64,000 bases of DNA from Flavobacteriales bacterium (GTDB taxonomy: Bacteria; Bacteroidota; Bacteroidia; Flavobacteriales_F; PHOS-HE28): the NCBI GenBank assembly GCA_016716605.1, contig JADJWA010000001.1, positions 62,001-126,000 of the forward strand. The letters run 5' to 3'. Under the pieces are notes generated by a model. That model was not told the DNA's origin. It was given only the letters and a program-made list of their open reading frames with translations, and searched no databases. Below, one piece after another: positions 8,885-16,699 of this stretch (position 1 is the first letter of the stretch; every line of letters begins with the position of its first letter). Both the position numbers and the translations under genes were made by a program.

Positions 8885-9322
8885 ATGAAGTTCCGCACTA
8901 CCATCACCGTCGATCTGCCCCGCGAGCGCATGATCCAACTCTTCGACAACCCGGCGACCATGAAGGAGTGGCAGCCCACGCTCATCAGCTTCGAGCCCAT
9001 TAGCGGCACACCGGGACAAGTCGGCGCGTAGAGCCGATTGAAGTACAAGATGGGCGGCCGCGAGATCGAGATGGTCGAGACCATCACCAAGCGCGACCCG
9101 CCACGCGAGTTCAGCGGAACCTACGAAGCGAAGGGCGTGTGGAACGAGGTGCGCAACACCTTCGAGGAGGCTGGTGCCACCCGGACCATCTGGCATTCGG
9201 ACAACGAGTTCCGCATGCGGGGCTTCATGAAGCTGATGGCCCTCCTGATGCCCGGCGCGTTCAAGAAAGAGAGCAGGAAGATCCAGGAGCGTTTCAAGGC
9301 CTGGGCGGAGAAGCACGGTTGA
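8885..9322 (+). pseudogene. SRPBCC (START-like) family protein with an internal amber codon
   Basis: From the ATG at 8885 the frame encodes a 145-residue SRPBCC ligand-binding-like protein: N-terminal strand MKFRTTITVDLPRERM, a middle section ending GTPGQVGA, then KMGGREIEMVETI and a C-terminal helix (KKESRKIQERFKAWAEKHG). A TAG at 9029-9031 interrupts the frame after GQVGA, and the sequence continues in the same frame as SRLKYKMGG. One substitution (for example CAG to TAG) is enough to explain it, and both halves look intact, so inactivation is recent or the base is wrong. A TAGATTGG promoter-like box ends 5 bases before the ATG. Confidence 0.8.
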
Positions 9323-9325
9323 CCA

Positions 9326-11698
9326 TTACTGCCCTTTCATCTCCCCTCCCGTCTGCCTGTTCCGTTCCTCCTGCATCGGGTTCGGTCTGCGCCATTGCTG
9401 CTCCTTGAACACATCGAAGCGCGTGGGCACCATGCGCGGCGGCCAGCTGTTGTTGTTGAGGTCGCAATCGGCGGTTTCGAGCAAGGGATCGAGCACAACG
9501 CTCTTCACCTCCTTGCGCTTCACGAAGACCTTGCTCATCTCGTCGCTGGTCTTCCAGATCTCGGCCGGGATGCGCTCGATCTCCTTGGTCCCGTCAGCGT
9601 ACTCCCATTCCAGGATCACGGGCATCACCAGGCCGCCGATGTTCTTGAACGATAGCTCGTAGAGGTGCAGGTCCTCGTTCAAGAGCGCGAGTTCTTCGGG
9701 CTTCAAAGTCTTCTTCCACTTCTCATAGGCGGCGAATTCGCGCTCGGTAGCTGTGAGTGGATCGAAGCTGTTGTAGAAGTCGCGCGTGGCGGGGTCCCGG
9801 TCAACCACGAAATCGAGCTTCGCGTCGATGTTGCGCTGGCGGCTGAGGTCGGGAATCTCGCGCGCCTTCTCCTCCCGCTTCGCTTTCTCGGCCAGTAGAG
9901 GGTCTCGCGGCGATAAGCGCTTATAGCGGAGGTTCGCGAGCTCGATGTCCACATGGTCGGTGGTATAGAACCAGCCGCGCCAGAACCAGTCGAGATCCAC
10001 GCCGCTGGCATCCTCCATGGTGCGGAAGAAATCGGCGGGCGTGGGGTGCTTGAATTTCCACCGGTCGCAATAGGTCTTGAAGGCGTGATCGAAGAGCTCG
10101 CGGCCCATGATGGTCTCGCGCAGGATGTTGAGCGCCGTGCAAGGCTTGCCGTAGGCGTTGTTGCCGAACTGCGTGATGCTCTCACTGTTGGTCATGATGG
10201 GCTCGATGCGCGCCTTCACCTTGTCGGGCGCGGCGTTCGGATCGCCCTTCATGTAATCGACGATGTTGCGGGGCTTGCCGCGCCAACTGGGGTAATCCTT
10301 GTCCCACTCCTGCTCGGTGAGGTATTGCACGAAGGTGTTGAGGCCCTCATCCATCCAGGTCCACTGCCGCTCATCGGAGTTGATGATCATGGGGAAGAAG
10401 TTGTGCCCCACCTCATGCGTGATCACGCCGATCATGCCATACTTGGTGCGCTCGCTGTAGGTGCCGTCCTTCTCGGGGCGCCCGCCGTTGAAGCAGATCA
10501 TCGGGTACTCCATGCCGATGCGGTCGGTGTGCACGCTGATGGCCACCGGGTAGATGTAGTCCGCCGTGAACTTGCTGTAGGTCTTGATCGTGTGCGCGAC
10601 GACCTTGGTGCTATACTGCTCCCAGAGCGGATTGCCCTCCTTGGGGTAGTAGCTCATGCAGAGCACGTTGTTGGTCTTCACCGGCTGGTTCATCGCGTCC
10701 CAGATGAACTTGCGGCTGCTGGCGAAGGCCACGTCACGCACGTTCTTGCTCATGAACACCCAGGTCTTGGTGCCGCTGCTTCGCTCCTTCTCGTTGTCCA
10801 GCGCTTCCTGCGGGGTGACGATCATGACGGGCTTGTCGCTGGTGCGGGCCTGGGCGAGACGCTTCTGCTGCGTGGGCGTGAGCACGCTGGATGCATTGGC
10901 CCAATCACCGGTGCCCGCCACGATGTGGTCGCTGGGTGCGGTGATGCTGAGGGTGTAGTCGCCGAAGTCGAGCGTGAACTCGCCCTGGCCAAGGAACTGC
11001 TTGTGCATCCAGCCGCTGTAATCCATGTAGGCGGCCATGCGCGGATAGAAGTGCGCGATGGTGAATAGGTAGTTGTCCTCGTCGGGGAAATACTCGTAGC
11101 CGGCGCGCCCGCCCCACTTCATGCGGTCATTGATCCAGTTCCACCACTGCACCTTGAAGCTGAAGGTGGCGCCGGGCGCGAGCGGCTTCGGCAGGTCCAC
11201 CCGCATCATGGTCTTGTTGATGGTGTACTTCAGCTTGCCGCCGCTGGCATCGGTTACGCTGGTGATCTTGTAGCCGCCCTCGAAGGGATTCACCCACTTG
11301 TCCACTTGCGAGAGGCTCACGCTATCGCCAAGGGTTCCGGTGCGGATGAGGTTGGCATCGCTGCCTGGCTCAAATATGTTCTGATCGAGCTGCAGCCAGA
11401 GGTACTCGAGCTTGTCCGGGGATTGGTTGTGGTAGGTGATGGTCTCGCGGCCAGTAAGCTTCGGCAGCACGCCCTCGCCGGCCTTGGGCTCGGTGATCTC
11501 CACATGGATGTCGTAGTCGGCCTTCATCTGCCAATAGGCATGGCCGGGGGCTCCGCTGGCCGTGCGCTGCTCGTTGGGCGTGGGCAGTTCCTGGTCGAGC
11601 TGGCGGAACTTATCGCGACCGTATCGGGGGGAGTCCTGGGCGAGGGCGGTGCAGGCAATAGCCGCTGTGCTAAGGGCGAGGAAGAGCTTCGATGGCAT
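9326..11698 (-). CDS. M1-family zinc metallopeptidase, secreted
   Basis: A 790-residue protein with a signal peptide (about 20 residues, ending CTALAQ). The gluzincin zinc site HEVGH is at 428-432 and the third ligand Glu is at about 451 (WMDEG), the HEXXH-X18-E spacing of M1 aminopeptidases. The GAMEN-type substrate loop is replaced by GMEYPMICFNGG, as in secreted M1-like proteins of Bacteroidota. Residues before it form the N-terminal beta domain that replaces the bestatin-type region. It probably trims peptides in the periplasm or outside the cell. It has its own promoter (TACTTTCG, 11704-11711) and is divergent from the DUF6702 gene, a frequent neighbour of such peptidases. Confidence 0.9.
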   Translation of the reverse strand: MPSKLFLALSTAAIACTALAQDSPRYGRDKFRQLDQELPTPNEQRTASGAPGHAYWQMKADYDIHVEITEPKAGEGVLPKLTGRETITYHNQSPDKLEYLWLQLDQNIFEPGSDANLIRTGTLGDSVSLSQVDKWVNPFEGGYKITSVTDASGGKLKYTINKTMMRVDLPKPLAPGATFSFKVQWWNWINDRMKWGGRAGYEYFPDEDNYLFTIAHFYPRMAAYMDYSGWMHKQFLGQGEFTLDFGDYTLSITAPSDHIVAGTGDWANASSVLTPTQQKRLAQARTSDKPVMIVTPQEALDNEKERSSGTKTWVFMSKNVRDVAFASSRKFIWDAMNQPVKTNNVLCMSYYPKEGNPLWEQYSTKVVAHTIKTYSKFTADYIYPVAISVHTDRIGMEYPMICFNGGRPEKDGTYSERTKYGMIGVITHEVGHNFFPMIINSDERQWTWMDEGLNTFVQYLTEQEWDKDYPSWRGKPRNIVDYMKGDPNAAPDKVKARIEPIMTNSESITQFGNNAYGKPCTALNILRETIMGRELFDHAFKTYCDRWKFKHPTPADFFRTMEDASGVDLDWFWRGWFYTTDHVDIELANLRYKRLSPRDPLLAEKAKREEKAREIPDLSRQRNIDAKLDFVVDRDPATRDFYNSFDPLTATEREFAAYEKWKKTLKPEELALLNEDLHLYELSFKNIGGLVMPVILEWEYADGTKEIERIPAEIWKTSDEMSKVFVKRKEVKSVVLDPLLETADCDLNNNSWPPRMVPTRFDVFKEQQWRRPNPMQEERNRQTGGEMKGQ

Positions 11699-11703
11699 GT
11701 CCG

Positions 11704-11711
11704 CGAAAGTA
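11704..11711 (-). promoter_or_regulatory. Promoter -7 element of the M1 peptidase gene, leaderless spacing
   Basis: On the minus strand this reads TACTTTCG and ends 5 bases before the ATG, so transcription should begin at or next to the start codon. Confidence 0.55.
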
Positions 11712-11796
11712 GTGGGCAGTGGCGAGTGGGCGAGTGCTCACGCATCCAACCACTCGCCGCTTATTACTCGCTACTCTTGACCAACTTTGGACTGGA

Positions 11797-12276
11797 ATGA
11801 ACGCCCTCCTCCTCGCACTCCTCCTCTGCAGCGCCCTCGCGCCCCACGACTTCTTCGTCTCAATCCTCACCATCCGCCACACGCCGAAGACGCAGACCCT
11901 CGACCTCACCTGGCGCATCACCGCGCACGACATCGAGCATGCGCTGGAGAACGTGGCCCCGTTGAAGCTTGGATCGGACAACGAGCATCCCAAATCCGAT
12001 AGCCTCCTCCAAGCATACTTCATGAGGCATTTGGTGCTCTTCCAGGAGAAGCAGCTCGCGTGGGCTTGGATCGGCAAGGAGCTCGATGGCGAGACGCTGT
12101 ATTGCTACCTGCAGGTGGAGGGCATCGCCTCACCGAACGGATTGATGGTCTCCAACACGCTCTTACAGGAGGTCTTCGCCGAGCAGCAGAATTTGGTGCA
12201 TGTAGAGGGCGAGAAGTTGCCGACCCGGTCGCATACGTTCGTGAGGGGGGGGGCGCCACATGCGTTCACCTGGTGA
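11797..12276 (+). CDS. DUF6702 family protein
   Basis: A 159-residue protein with a short hydrophobic start (MNALLLALLLCSALA), then HDFFVSILTIRHTPKTQTLDLTWRI, the conserved opening of DUF6702, and a beta-rich C-terminus ending in AFTW. The family is of unknown function, mostly periplasmic or secreted in Bacteroidota and commonly adjacent to M1 peptidase genes, as here. The ATG at 11797 follows a CAACTTTG -7-like box with 7 bases between. A run of nine G residues at about 12245-12253 lies near the 3' end; the downstream residues still look in frame. Confidence 0.8.
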   Translation: MNALLLALLLCSALAPHDFFVSILTIRHTPKTQTLDLTWRITAHDIEHALENVAPLKLGSDNEHPKSDSLLQAYFMRHLVLFQEKQLAWAWIGKELDGETLYCYLQVEGIASPNGLMVSNTLLQEVFAEQQNLVHVEGEKLPTRSHTFVRGGAPHAFTW

Positions 12277-12560
12277 GATGCCCTTTATCCGCGGCTGTTC
12301 CTCATGATCTTCATGCGCTCGCAGAAGCGACAAACAGGGAGCAACGTCATGGGCCGTGAGAACCGAGGCGGATCAAACCGCGATCAAGTCCAGGACCGCA
12401 AGCGCCGCGCATCACCCCGATGCCTCGATTCCTCCAAGGACAATTCGATCTCTCCTTCATGGCCCTTCGGCGATCGGGTCGCGCCATCGCACATCCGATC
12501 CACGCTCAAAGCCGATATCGCATCAGCGTCGATGCTCCATCCGTTAGGTGGATCAAGGCA
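12277..12560. other. Gap without a supported gene
   Basis: Only overlapping short frames with no domain signal are seen between the DUF6702 gene and the convergent recX. The plus-strand frames that run on from here into recX are its antisense. Confidence 0.4.
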
Positions 12561-13025
12561 CTATGGGAGGTCGACGAGACAGCGCTCTATCTCCTCCATG
12601 GCAAATCCGCGCCTCAAGCCATAGGCTATCACCTTCTGCCGGCGGCGGAACGGATCAGCTTCCTTCTCGTTCGCCCATCGTTTGACCAGCAGCCCGCCCA
12701 GCTTCTCCATGCGCTCTGCATGATCAATGCCCCCCAACGCCGCGCGGATGCACGGCTCGCTCACGCGCTTCTGCTTCAATGCCGATTCGATCTTGCGCAG
12801 GCCCCAGCCCTTCTGCCGCAATTTGCTCACCGCGAAGTGCTCCGCGAAACGCGCCTCGTTGAGGAAGCCCTCGCTGATGAGTTGGGCGATGATGGCTTCC
12901 ACTTGCGTCTTGTGCTCTCCCCAGCCATAGAGCTTGTCCCGCACTTCCTGCTGGCAGCGCTCCTGACGGGCGCAATAGGCGCGGGCTTTGGCAATCGCTT
13001 CGGAAGTAGATGGTTTCCTGGGCAT
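12561..13025 (-). CDS. recX: RecX-like regulator of RecA
   Basis: A 154-residue protein made of the three-helix repeats of RecX: AIAKARAYCARQERCQQEVRDKL, GFLNEARFAEHFAVSKLRQKGWGLRKI and a final RRRQKVIAYGLRRGF. RecX binds RecA filaments and limits recombinase activity. Length and order fit the family. It stands apart from recA, is transcribed leftwards, and its start is divergent from the MntA/HepT pair. Confidence 0.88.
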   Translation of the reverse strand: MPRKPSTSEAIAKARAYCARQERCQQEVRDKLYGWGEHKTQVEAIIAQLISEGFLNEARFAEHFAVSKLRQKGWGLRKIESALKQKRVSEPCIRAALGGIDHAERMEKLGGLLVKRWANEKEADPFRRRQKVIAYGLRRGFAMEEIERCLVDLP

Positions 13026-13065
13026 GAGGACAGCGCCGAACGTAATACCGCCGATGGATGCCTCC

Positions 13066-13073
13066 TACCTTTG
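13066..13073 (+). promoter_or_regulatory. Promoter -7 element of the MNT/HEPN pair, leaderless spacing
   Basis: TACCTTTG is an exact TAnnTTTG match, 4 bases before the ATG at 13078. The transcript would have essentially no 5' leader. Confidence 0.6.
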
Positions 13074-13077
13074 GAAC

Positions 13078-13374
13078 ATGCTTGCGAACGAGCAACTCAT
13101 GGAAAGCCTCCGGGCTTACTTCGCTGAACAGCCGGTGAAGCATGCATACCTCTTCGGCTCCTTCGCTCGTGGGGTGGCCGACGAAAGCAGCGATGTGGAC
13201 ATCCTGGTGGAACTGGACCACTCGAAGCCCATCGGCTTGGGGTTCGTGCAGATGAGCCTTGATCTGGAAGCGCTGTTGGGCCGCCATGTGGACCTTGTCA
13301 CCACGAAAGGATTGAGCCCGCATGTGAAGCCCTTCGTTGATCGCGATAAGAAGTTGATCTATGCGCGCGCCTGA
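13078..13374 (+). CDS. MntA-type nucleotidyltransferase antitoxin
   Basis: A 98-residue minimal nucleotidyltransferase. The motif GSFARGVADESSDVD (residues 26-40) is the family's GSx9-10DxD catalytic signature, followed by ILVEL. MntA antitoxins neutralise their HEPN partner (HepT) by transferring AMP groups to it. The partner gene starts at 13361 inside the last codons of this one, the normal arrangement for the pair. The start is set by the ATG that lies 4 bases after a TACCTTTG promoter box; a longer in-frame ORF upstream has no such support. Confidence 0.88.
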   Translation: MLANEQLMESLRAYFAEQPVKHAYLFGSFARGVADESSDVDILVELDHSKPIGLGFVQMSLDLEALLGRHVDLVTTKGLSPHVKPFVDRDKKLIYARA

Positions 13375-13710
13375 AGCCGATCGCATTCGGCTGATCCACA
13401 TCCTCGAAGCCATTGAGCAATTAGAGACCAGTGTTCCTGAAGTCACAGAGGAACAACTGGACCAGAATGCGATGTGCGCTACGCAACAGTGAAGCTCATC
13501 GAAGTGATCGGCGAAGCGGCCAACATGCTCACCAGGGAATTACGGCAAGCGCACCCCGAGGTCCCTTGGCGGCTGGTCATTGGCATGCGGAACCGCTTGG
13601 TGCATGACTACTTCCGCATCGACACGTCGATTGTGGCGGAGGTGGTGCGGGTGCATATCCCGGCGCTGAAACCACAGATCGAGGCGTTGCTCGCTGGGCT
13701 ACCGAAGTGA
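13361..13710 (+). pseudogene. HepT-like HEPN (DUF86) toxin, frameshifted
   Basis: The first frame begins at the ATG at 13361, overlapping MntA by 14 bases, and reads MRAPEADRIRLIHILEAIEQ up to LDQNAM near 13473. It then runs out after a few codons. The rest of the protein (VRYATVKLIEVIGEAAN, then RNRLVHDYF) is in the next frame from 13474. The RNRLVHDY stretch is the RX4HXY ribonuclease motif of HepT. One missing base explains the break. Unless the base is a sequence error, the toxin is inactive, because its catalytic motif lies after the shift. Confidence 0.82.
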
Positions 13711-13736
13711 CCACGGATCAATCACGGCCTTGAAAC

Positions 13737-13821
13737 CGCAGGGTCGTCCGCGCATCGCTTCGCAAAGCCTCGCGAGCGCGGACAGACCACTGCGGAAGCA
13801 TCGCAAGAGGACCACCCTGCG
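13737..13821. repeat. Nested inverted repeat
   Basis: An inner hairpin pairs GTCCGCGC-a-TCGC (13746-13758) with GCGAGCGCGGAC (13772-13783). Outer arms CGCAGGGTcGTCC (13737-13749) and GGACcACCCTGCG (13809-13821) match at 12 of 13 positions. The two structures share GTCC, so they are alternative folds. The element lies downstream of hepT without a T-tract, so it is not a standard terminator. Confidence 0.6.
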
Positions 13822-13833
13822 CAGGCCCAAATA

Positions 13834-13866
13834 AGAGCACCGACGCAAAGTGCGCGTCGGCGCTCT
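13834..13866 (-). terminator. Terminator hairpin after the collagen-like lipoprotein gene
   Basis: AGAGC-A-CCGACGC pairs with GCGTCGG-C-GCTCT around a 7-base loop. On the minus strand it is followed by TTATTTGG. It lies 14 bases past the stop of the lipoprotein gene. Confidence 0.6.
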
Positions 13867-13880
13867 CGAGTCGGACATGG

Positions 13881-14387
13881 CTAGTTCTCCAAGCCGAAAT
13901 AGCGACTCACCTCCTCGTAAGAGTTTGGGTTCACTCCGTCCTCGAGCATCATTCCGGAGTTAGCAATGGCCACCACCTTGAAAACATGCACCTGGTTCGG
14001 AGCAACGGTTAGCTGGTCATCATCATACACTTCAATCTGGACAGAGCTTGGGCCGTACGTGTAGAGCCAAGTCTTATTCCAGGTTGAACCTTCAGGAATA
14101 GTCACTGGCAACGGTGCCCAATGATCCGAACCGTCCCTGACGTACACCAGTACCGCACCTGATGAAGCGATGGAACTGGTCACAATCGGAACCGTGTAGT
14201 TCACGCCGAAGCCGTAACCGACTTGTCCGGATGTTCCGAACGGGCCCCAATCGCCAGGGCTTACGCTGAAGGTTGTCGACGTCACATTCGCATTGCCGGG
14301 AGGACCCTGCGCGCCGTCTTCGCCATCCTTGGCGCAAGAAGATAGCAGAAGAGCACTCACTAGAATTCCGAAGGTCAGGGGTTTCAT
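13881..14387 (-). CDS. Lipoprotein with a short collagen-like segment
   Basis: A 168-residue protein. A lipoprotein signal ends in LLLSSC, followed directly by AKDGEDGAQGPPGNAN, a short Gly-X-Y stretch often seen at the mature N-terminus of Bacteroidota surface lipoproteins. The remainder is beta-rich with aromatic strands (GAVLVYVRDGSDHWAPLPV, TWLYTYGPSSVQIEVYDDD), suggesting an Ig-like or jelly-roll domain. No enzymatic motif is visible. The ATG at 14387 starts the signal; a start 48 bases upstream would add an unlikely tail. Confidence 0.75.
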   Translation of the reverse strand: MKPLTFGILVSALLLSSCAKDGEDGAQGPPGNANVTSTTFSVSPGDWGPFGTSGQVGYGFGVNYTVPIVTSSIASSGAVLVYVRDGSDHWAPLPVTIPEGSTWNKTWLYTYGPSSVQIEVYDDDQLTVAPNQVHVFKVVAIANSGMMLEDGVNPNSYEEVSRYFGLEN

Positions 14388-14441
14388 GGGGTTTGGTCTT
14401 TGCCCCCAAACGGAAAAAAAAATGGAGAATTCCAAATCCCC

Positions 14442-15992
14442 CTACACCGGCACCTCGTTCCCTGCTCCGTCCTGGAAGCTGTACGCGAGGTATTGCAGCG
14501 CGCCCTCGGGCTTCACCTTCACCCACTTCTTCCAGCGCCAGTACCACTTGCGCTGGATGCTCCAGAGTCCCTTCGTGAGGTAGGCGTGGATGAAGGGATG
14601 CACGCAAAGCGTAAGTCCGCTCATGTCCTTCTCGGTGAGCAGGTAGTTGAGCGTGTTCTCGATCTCGTCGATGATGAGCACCGGTGCGCCGACCTCTCCC
14701 GTCCCATTGCAGGTGGGGCAATTCTCGCTGGTGTCGATCTCGGTCTCGGGGCGGACGCGCTGGCGTGTCATCTCGATGACGCCGAAGCGTGAAGGCGGCA
14801 GCACATTGTGCTTGGCCTTGTCGTCCTCCATGGCATCCTTGAGCGCCTTGTGGAGGAGGCGGCGGTTCTCCGCTTCGTAGAGATCGATGAAATCGACGCA
14901 GATGATGCCGCCCATGTCGCGGAGACGGAGCAGGCGGGCGATCTCTTGGGCCGCCTCGATGTTGATGTCGAGTGCGTTCTTCTCCTGGGCCTGATTGCCG
15001 CCCTTGCGGCTGCCGCTGTTCACGTCGATGACGTGCATGGCTTCGGTCTTCTCGATGATCAGGTAAGCGCCGCTGCTCAGCATCACTTGCTTGCCGAAGG
15101 CCTGCTTGATCTGCTTGTTGATCCCGAAGTTGTCGAAGATGTCGATCTTGCCCTTGTAGTGCTTGACGATGCCGGCCTTCTCCGGAGCGATGCTCTCCAA
15201 TGTGGTGCGGATGTCATCGGCAAGGAGCTCATCGTCCACATGGATGCCGGTGAAGGTCTTGTTGAGCACATCGCGCAGCACGGCATTGGTGCGGTCCACC
15301 TCGCCCAGCACCTTCTTGGGCGGGATGGCGTTGCGCAGGTTGCGGAACATGGTGTCCCACCGCTCCAGCAGGCTCTTGAGGTCGGCTTCGAGGTCAGCGC
15401 TGGCCTTGTCGGCGGCGTTGGTGCGGATGATCACGCCGAAGCCCTTCGGCTTGATGGCCATCATCAGCTCCTTCAAGCGTTTGCGCTCCACCTCGTCGGT
15501 GAGGCGGCTGCTGATGCTGATCTTGTTGATGAAGGGCACCAGCACCATGTAGCGCCCGGCGAGGGTCACTTCGGCGGTGAGGCGCGGACCCTTGGTGCTG
15601 ATGGGCTCCTTGGCGATCTGCACCAGGATGCTCTGGCTGGCGCTCACCACATCACCGAGCTTGCCCTCTTTGGGGATATCGGCATCGAGTTTCCAATCGG
15701 CGAGCAAGCTGCTGGTGACGGCTCCGCTCACCGCGCCCTTGGTGAACTTGTAGCTGTTCTTGAACTGCGGCCCCAGGTCGAAGTAATGCAGGAAGGCGTC
15801 CTTCTCATGCCCGACGTCCACGAAGGCGGCGTTGAGGCCGGGCGCCACCTTGCGAACCTTGGCCAGGTAAACATCGCCCACGGCGAAGCCGCGCTCGGTC
15901 CTCTCACGGTGCAGCTCGCTCAGCACCTTGTCCTTCAACAAGGCAATGGAGACCTCTCCACCGGCTGACCGGATGACCAGATCGACGCTCAC
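14442..15992 (-). CDS. rng: Ribonuclease E/G family endoribonuclease
   Basis: A 516-residue protein with an S1-like RNA-binding domain near the N-terminus (GDVYLAKVRKVAPGLNAAFVDVG), the RNase E/G catalytic domain with metal-binding Asp323 (IDVNSGSRKG) and Asp367 (CVDFIDL), and the zinc-link CPTC motif near 425-428. It lacks the long C-terminal degradosome scaffold of RNase E, so the RNase G/CafA type is the better match. It cleaves single-stranded RNA at 5' ends of mRNAs and rRNA precursors. It is last in the run HU, TPR, 31-residue peptide, RNase G, about 100 bases after the peptide gene. Confidence 0.93.
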   Translation of the reverse strand: MSVDLVIRSAGGEVSIALLKDKVLSELHRERTERGFAVGDVYLAKVRKVAPGLNAAFVDVGHEKDAFLHYFDLGPQFKNSYKFTKGAVSGAVTSSLLADWKLDADIPKEGKLGDVVSASQSILVQIAKEPISTKGPRLTAEVTLAGRYMVLVPFINKISISSRLTDEVERKRLKELMMAIKPKGFGVIIRTNAADKASADLEADLKSLLERWDTMFRNLRNAIPPKKVLGEVDRTNAVLRDVLNKTFTGIHVDDELLADDIRTTLESIAPEKAGIVKHYKGKIDIFDNFGINKQIKQAFGKQVMLSSGAYLIIEKTEAMHVIDVNSGSRKGGNQAQEKNALDINIEAAQEIARLLRLRDMGGIICVDFIDLYEAENRRLLHKALKDAMEDDKAKHNVLPPSRFGVIEMTRQRVRPETEIDTSENCPTCNGTGEVGAPVLIIDEIENTLNYLLTEKDMSGLTLCVHPFIHAYLTKGLWSIQRKWYWRWKKWVKVKPEGALQYLAYSFQDGAGNEVPV

Positions 15993-16095
15993 GCGATGAT
16001 GCAGTTGGTGTGCATGGAATCAGGCACGCAGCCGCGCGCCGAACAGCAGCAGGTTAAGGCGATGCGCCTTCAGCCTGCCCCGTTGCTACAAGATC

Positions 16096-16191
16096 CTACC
16101 GGATCTTCTTCTTGTGGCGGTTCTTCCGCAGGCGCTTCTTGCGCTTGTGGGTGGCCATCTTGTGGCGCTTCCGCTTTTTTCCGCAGGGCAT
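16096..16191 (-). CDS. 31-residue basic peptide, mS38 (AURKAIP1/COX24)-like ribosomal protein
   Basis: The ATG at 16191 opens a tiny ORF encoding MPCGKKRKRHKMATHKRKK and a further Lys/Arg/His-rich tail, 31 residues in all. This matches the very conserved Bacteroidota peptide annotated as AURKAIP1/COX24 domain protein, whose mitochondrial counterpart is the small-subunit ribosomal protein mS38. A structural role in the ribosome is therefore expected from the family. It lies 7 bases after the TPR gene stop and before the RNase G gene. Confidence 0.88.
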   Translation of the reverse strand: MPCGKKRKRHKMATHKRKKRLRKNRHKKKIR

Positions 16192-16198
16192 GTGCTCT

Positions 16199-16699
16199 TC
16201 AGTGTTCGTGTTCGTGTCCTTCCAATTCCTCCAAGAAGCCATCCACCTGACGGGTGATGGCCGTGTCTTCGACTACCAGATCCCTGTACCGACGAAGGGA
16301 GCTGATCGCTTGATCGATGCTGTCCATGGTGGCATAGGTGCGCCCCAAGTAGAACCAGACGTCAGGGAATCCCTCGGCGTCCAGGTCGCGCACCTTCTTG
16401 AAGCGGTCAAGAGCCTTGTCCATCTGACCGCTCTGAACCGAGAAGAGGCCCAAGTGCCAATGCGCCTCGGCATTGGTCGGCTCCTCCTCCACGATCTGCC
16501 GCAGCATTTGGATGCCTCGCATGGGCTCAGAGCCATTCACCAAGGCCACGGCTTCCATCAGCCGAGCCTGCGCCGGTGTTACCGTAGCAGCTTCCTCTGC
16601 TTGCTTCCCCGAAGGTGTCCGGGGCACCATCATCAAAAGAACTACTACCGCCGCCGCGCCGGCTAAGGCCAGCAACTGCGGCTTCCCCAATCCCATCAT
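16199..16699 (-). CDS. Membrane-anchored TPR protein
   Basis: A 166-residue protein with an N-terminal membrane segment (LLALAGAAAVVVLLMMV), then tandem tetratricopeptide repeats: MRGIQMLRQIVEEEPTNAEA, HWHLGLFSVQSGQMDKALDRF, VWFYLGRTYATMDSIDQAISS. It ends in a His/Glu-rich tail (EGHEHEH). TPRs mediate protein contacts; the partner is unknown. Its start overlaps the HU stop by 4 bases, so the two are translationally coupled. Confidence 0.8.
   Translation of the reverse strand: MMGLGKPQLLALAGAAAVVVLLMMVPRTPSGKQAEEAATVTPAQARLMEAVALVNGSEPMRGIQMLRQIVEEEPTNAEAHWHLGLFSVQSGQMDKALDRFKKVRDLDAEGFPDVWFYLGRTYATMDSIDQAISSLRRYRDLVVEDTAITRQVDGFLEELEGHEHEH

Noticed and set aside
8657..9316. 219-residue minus-strand ORF
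   Set aside because: It overlaps the conserved SRPBCC frame in antisense and its first half lies in non-coding DNA.
12304..13127. Plus-strand ORFs of 106 and 235 residues
   Set aside because: They run antisense through recX, which has clear family signatures, and have no recognisable domain.
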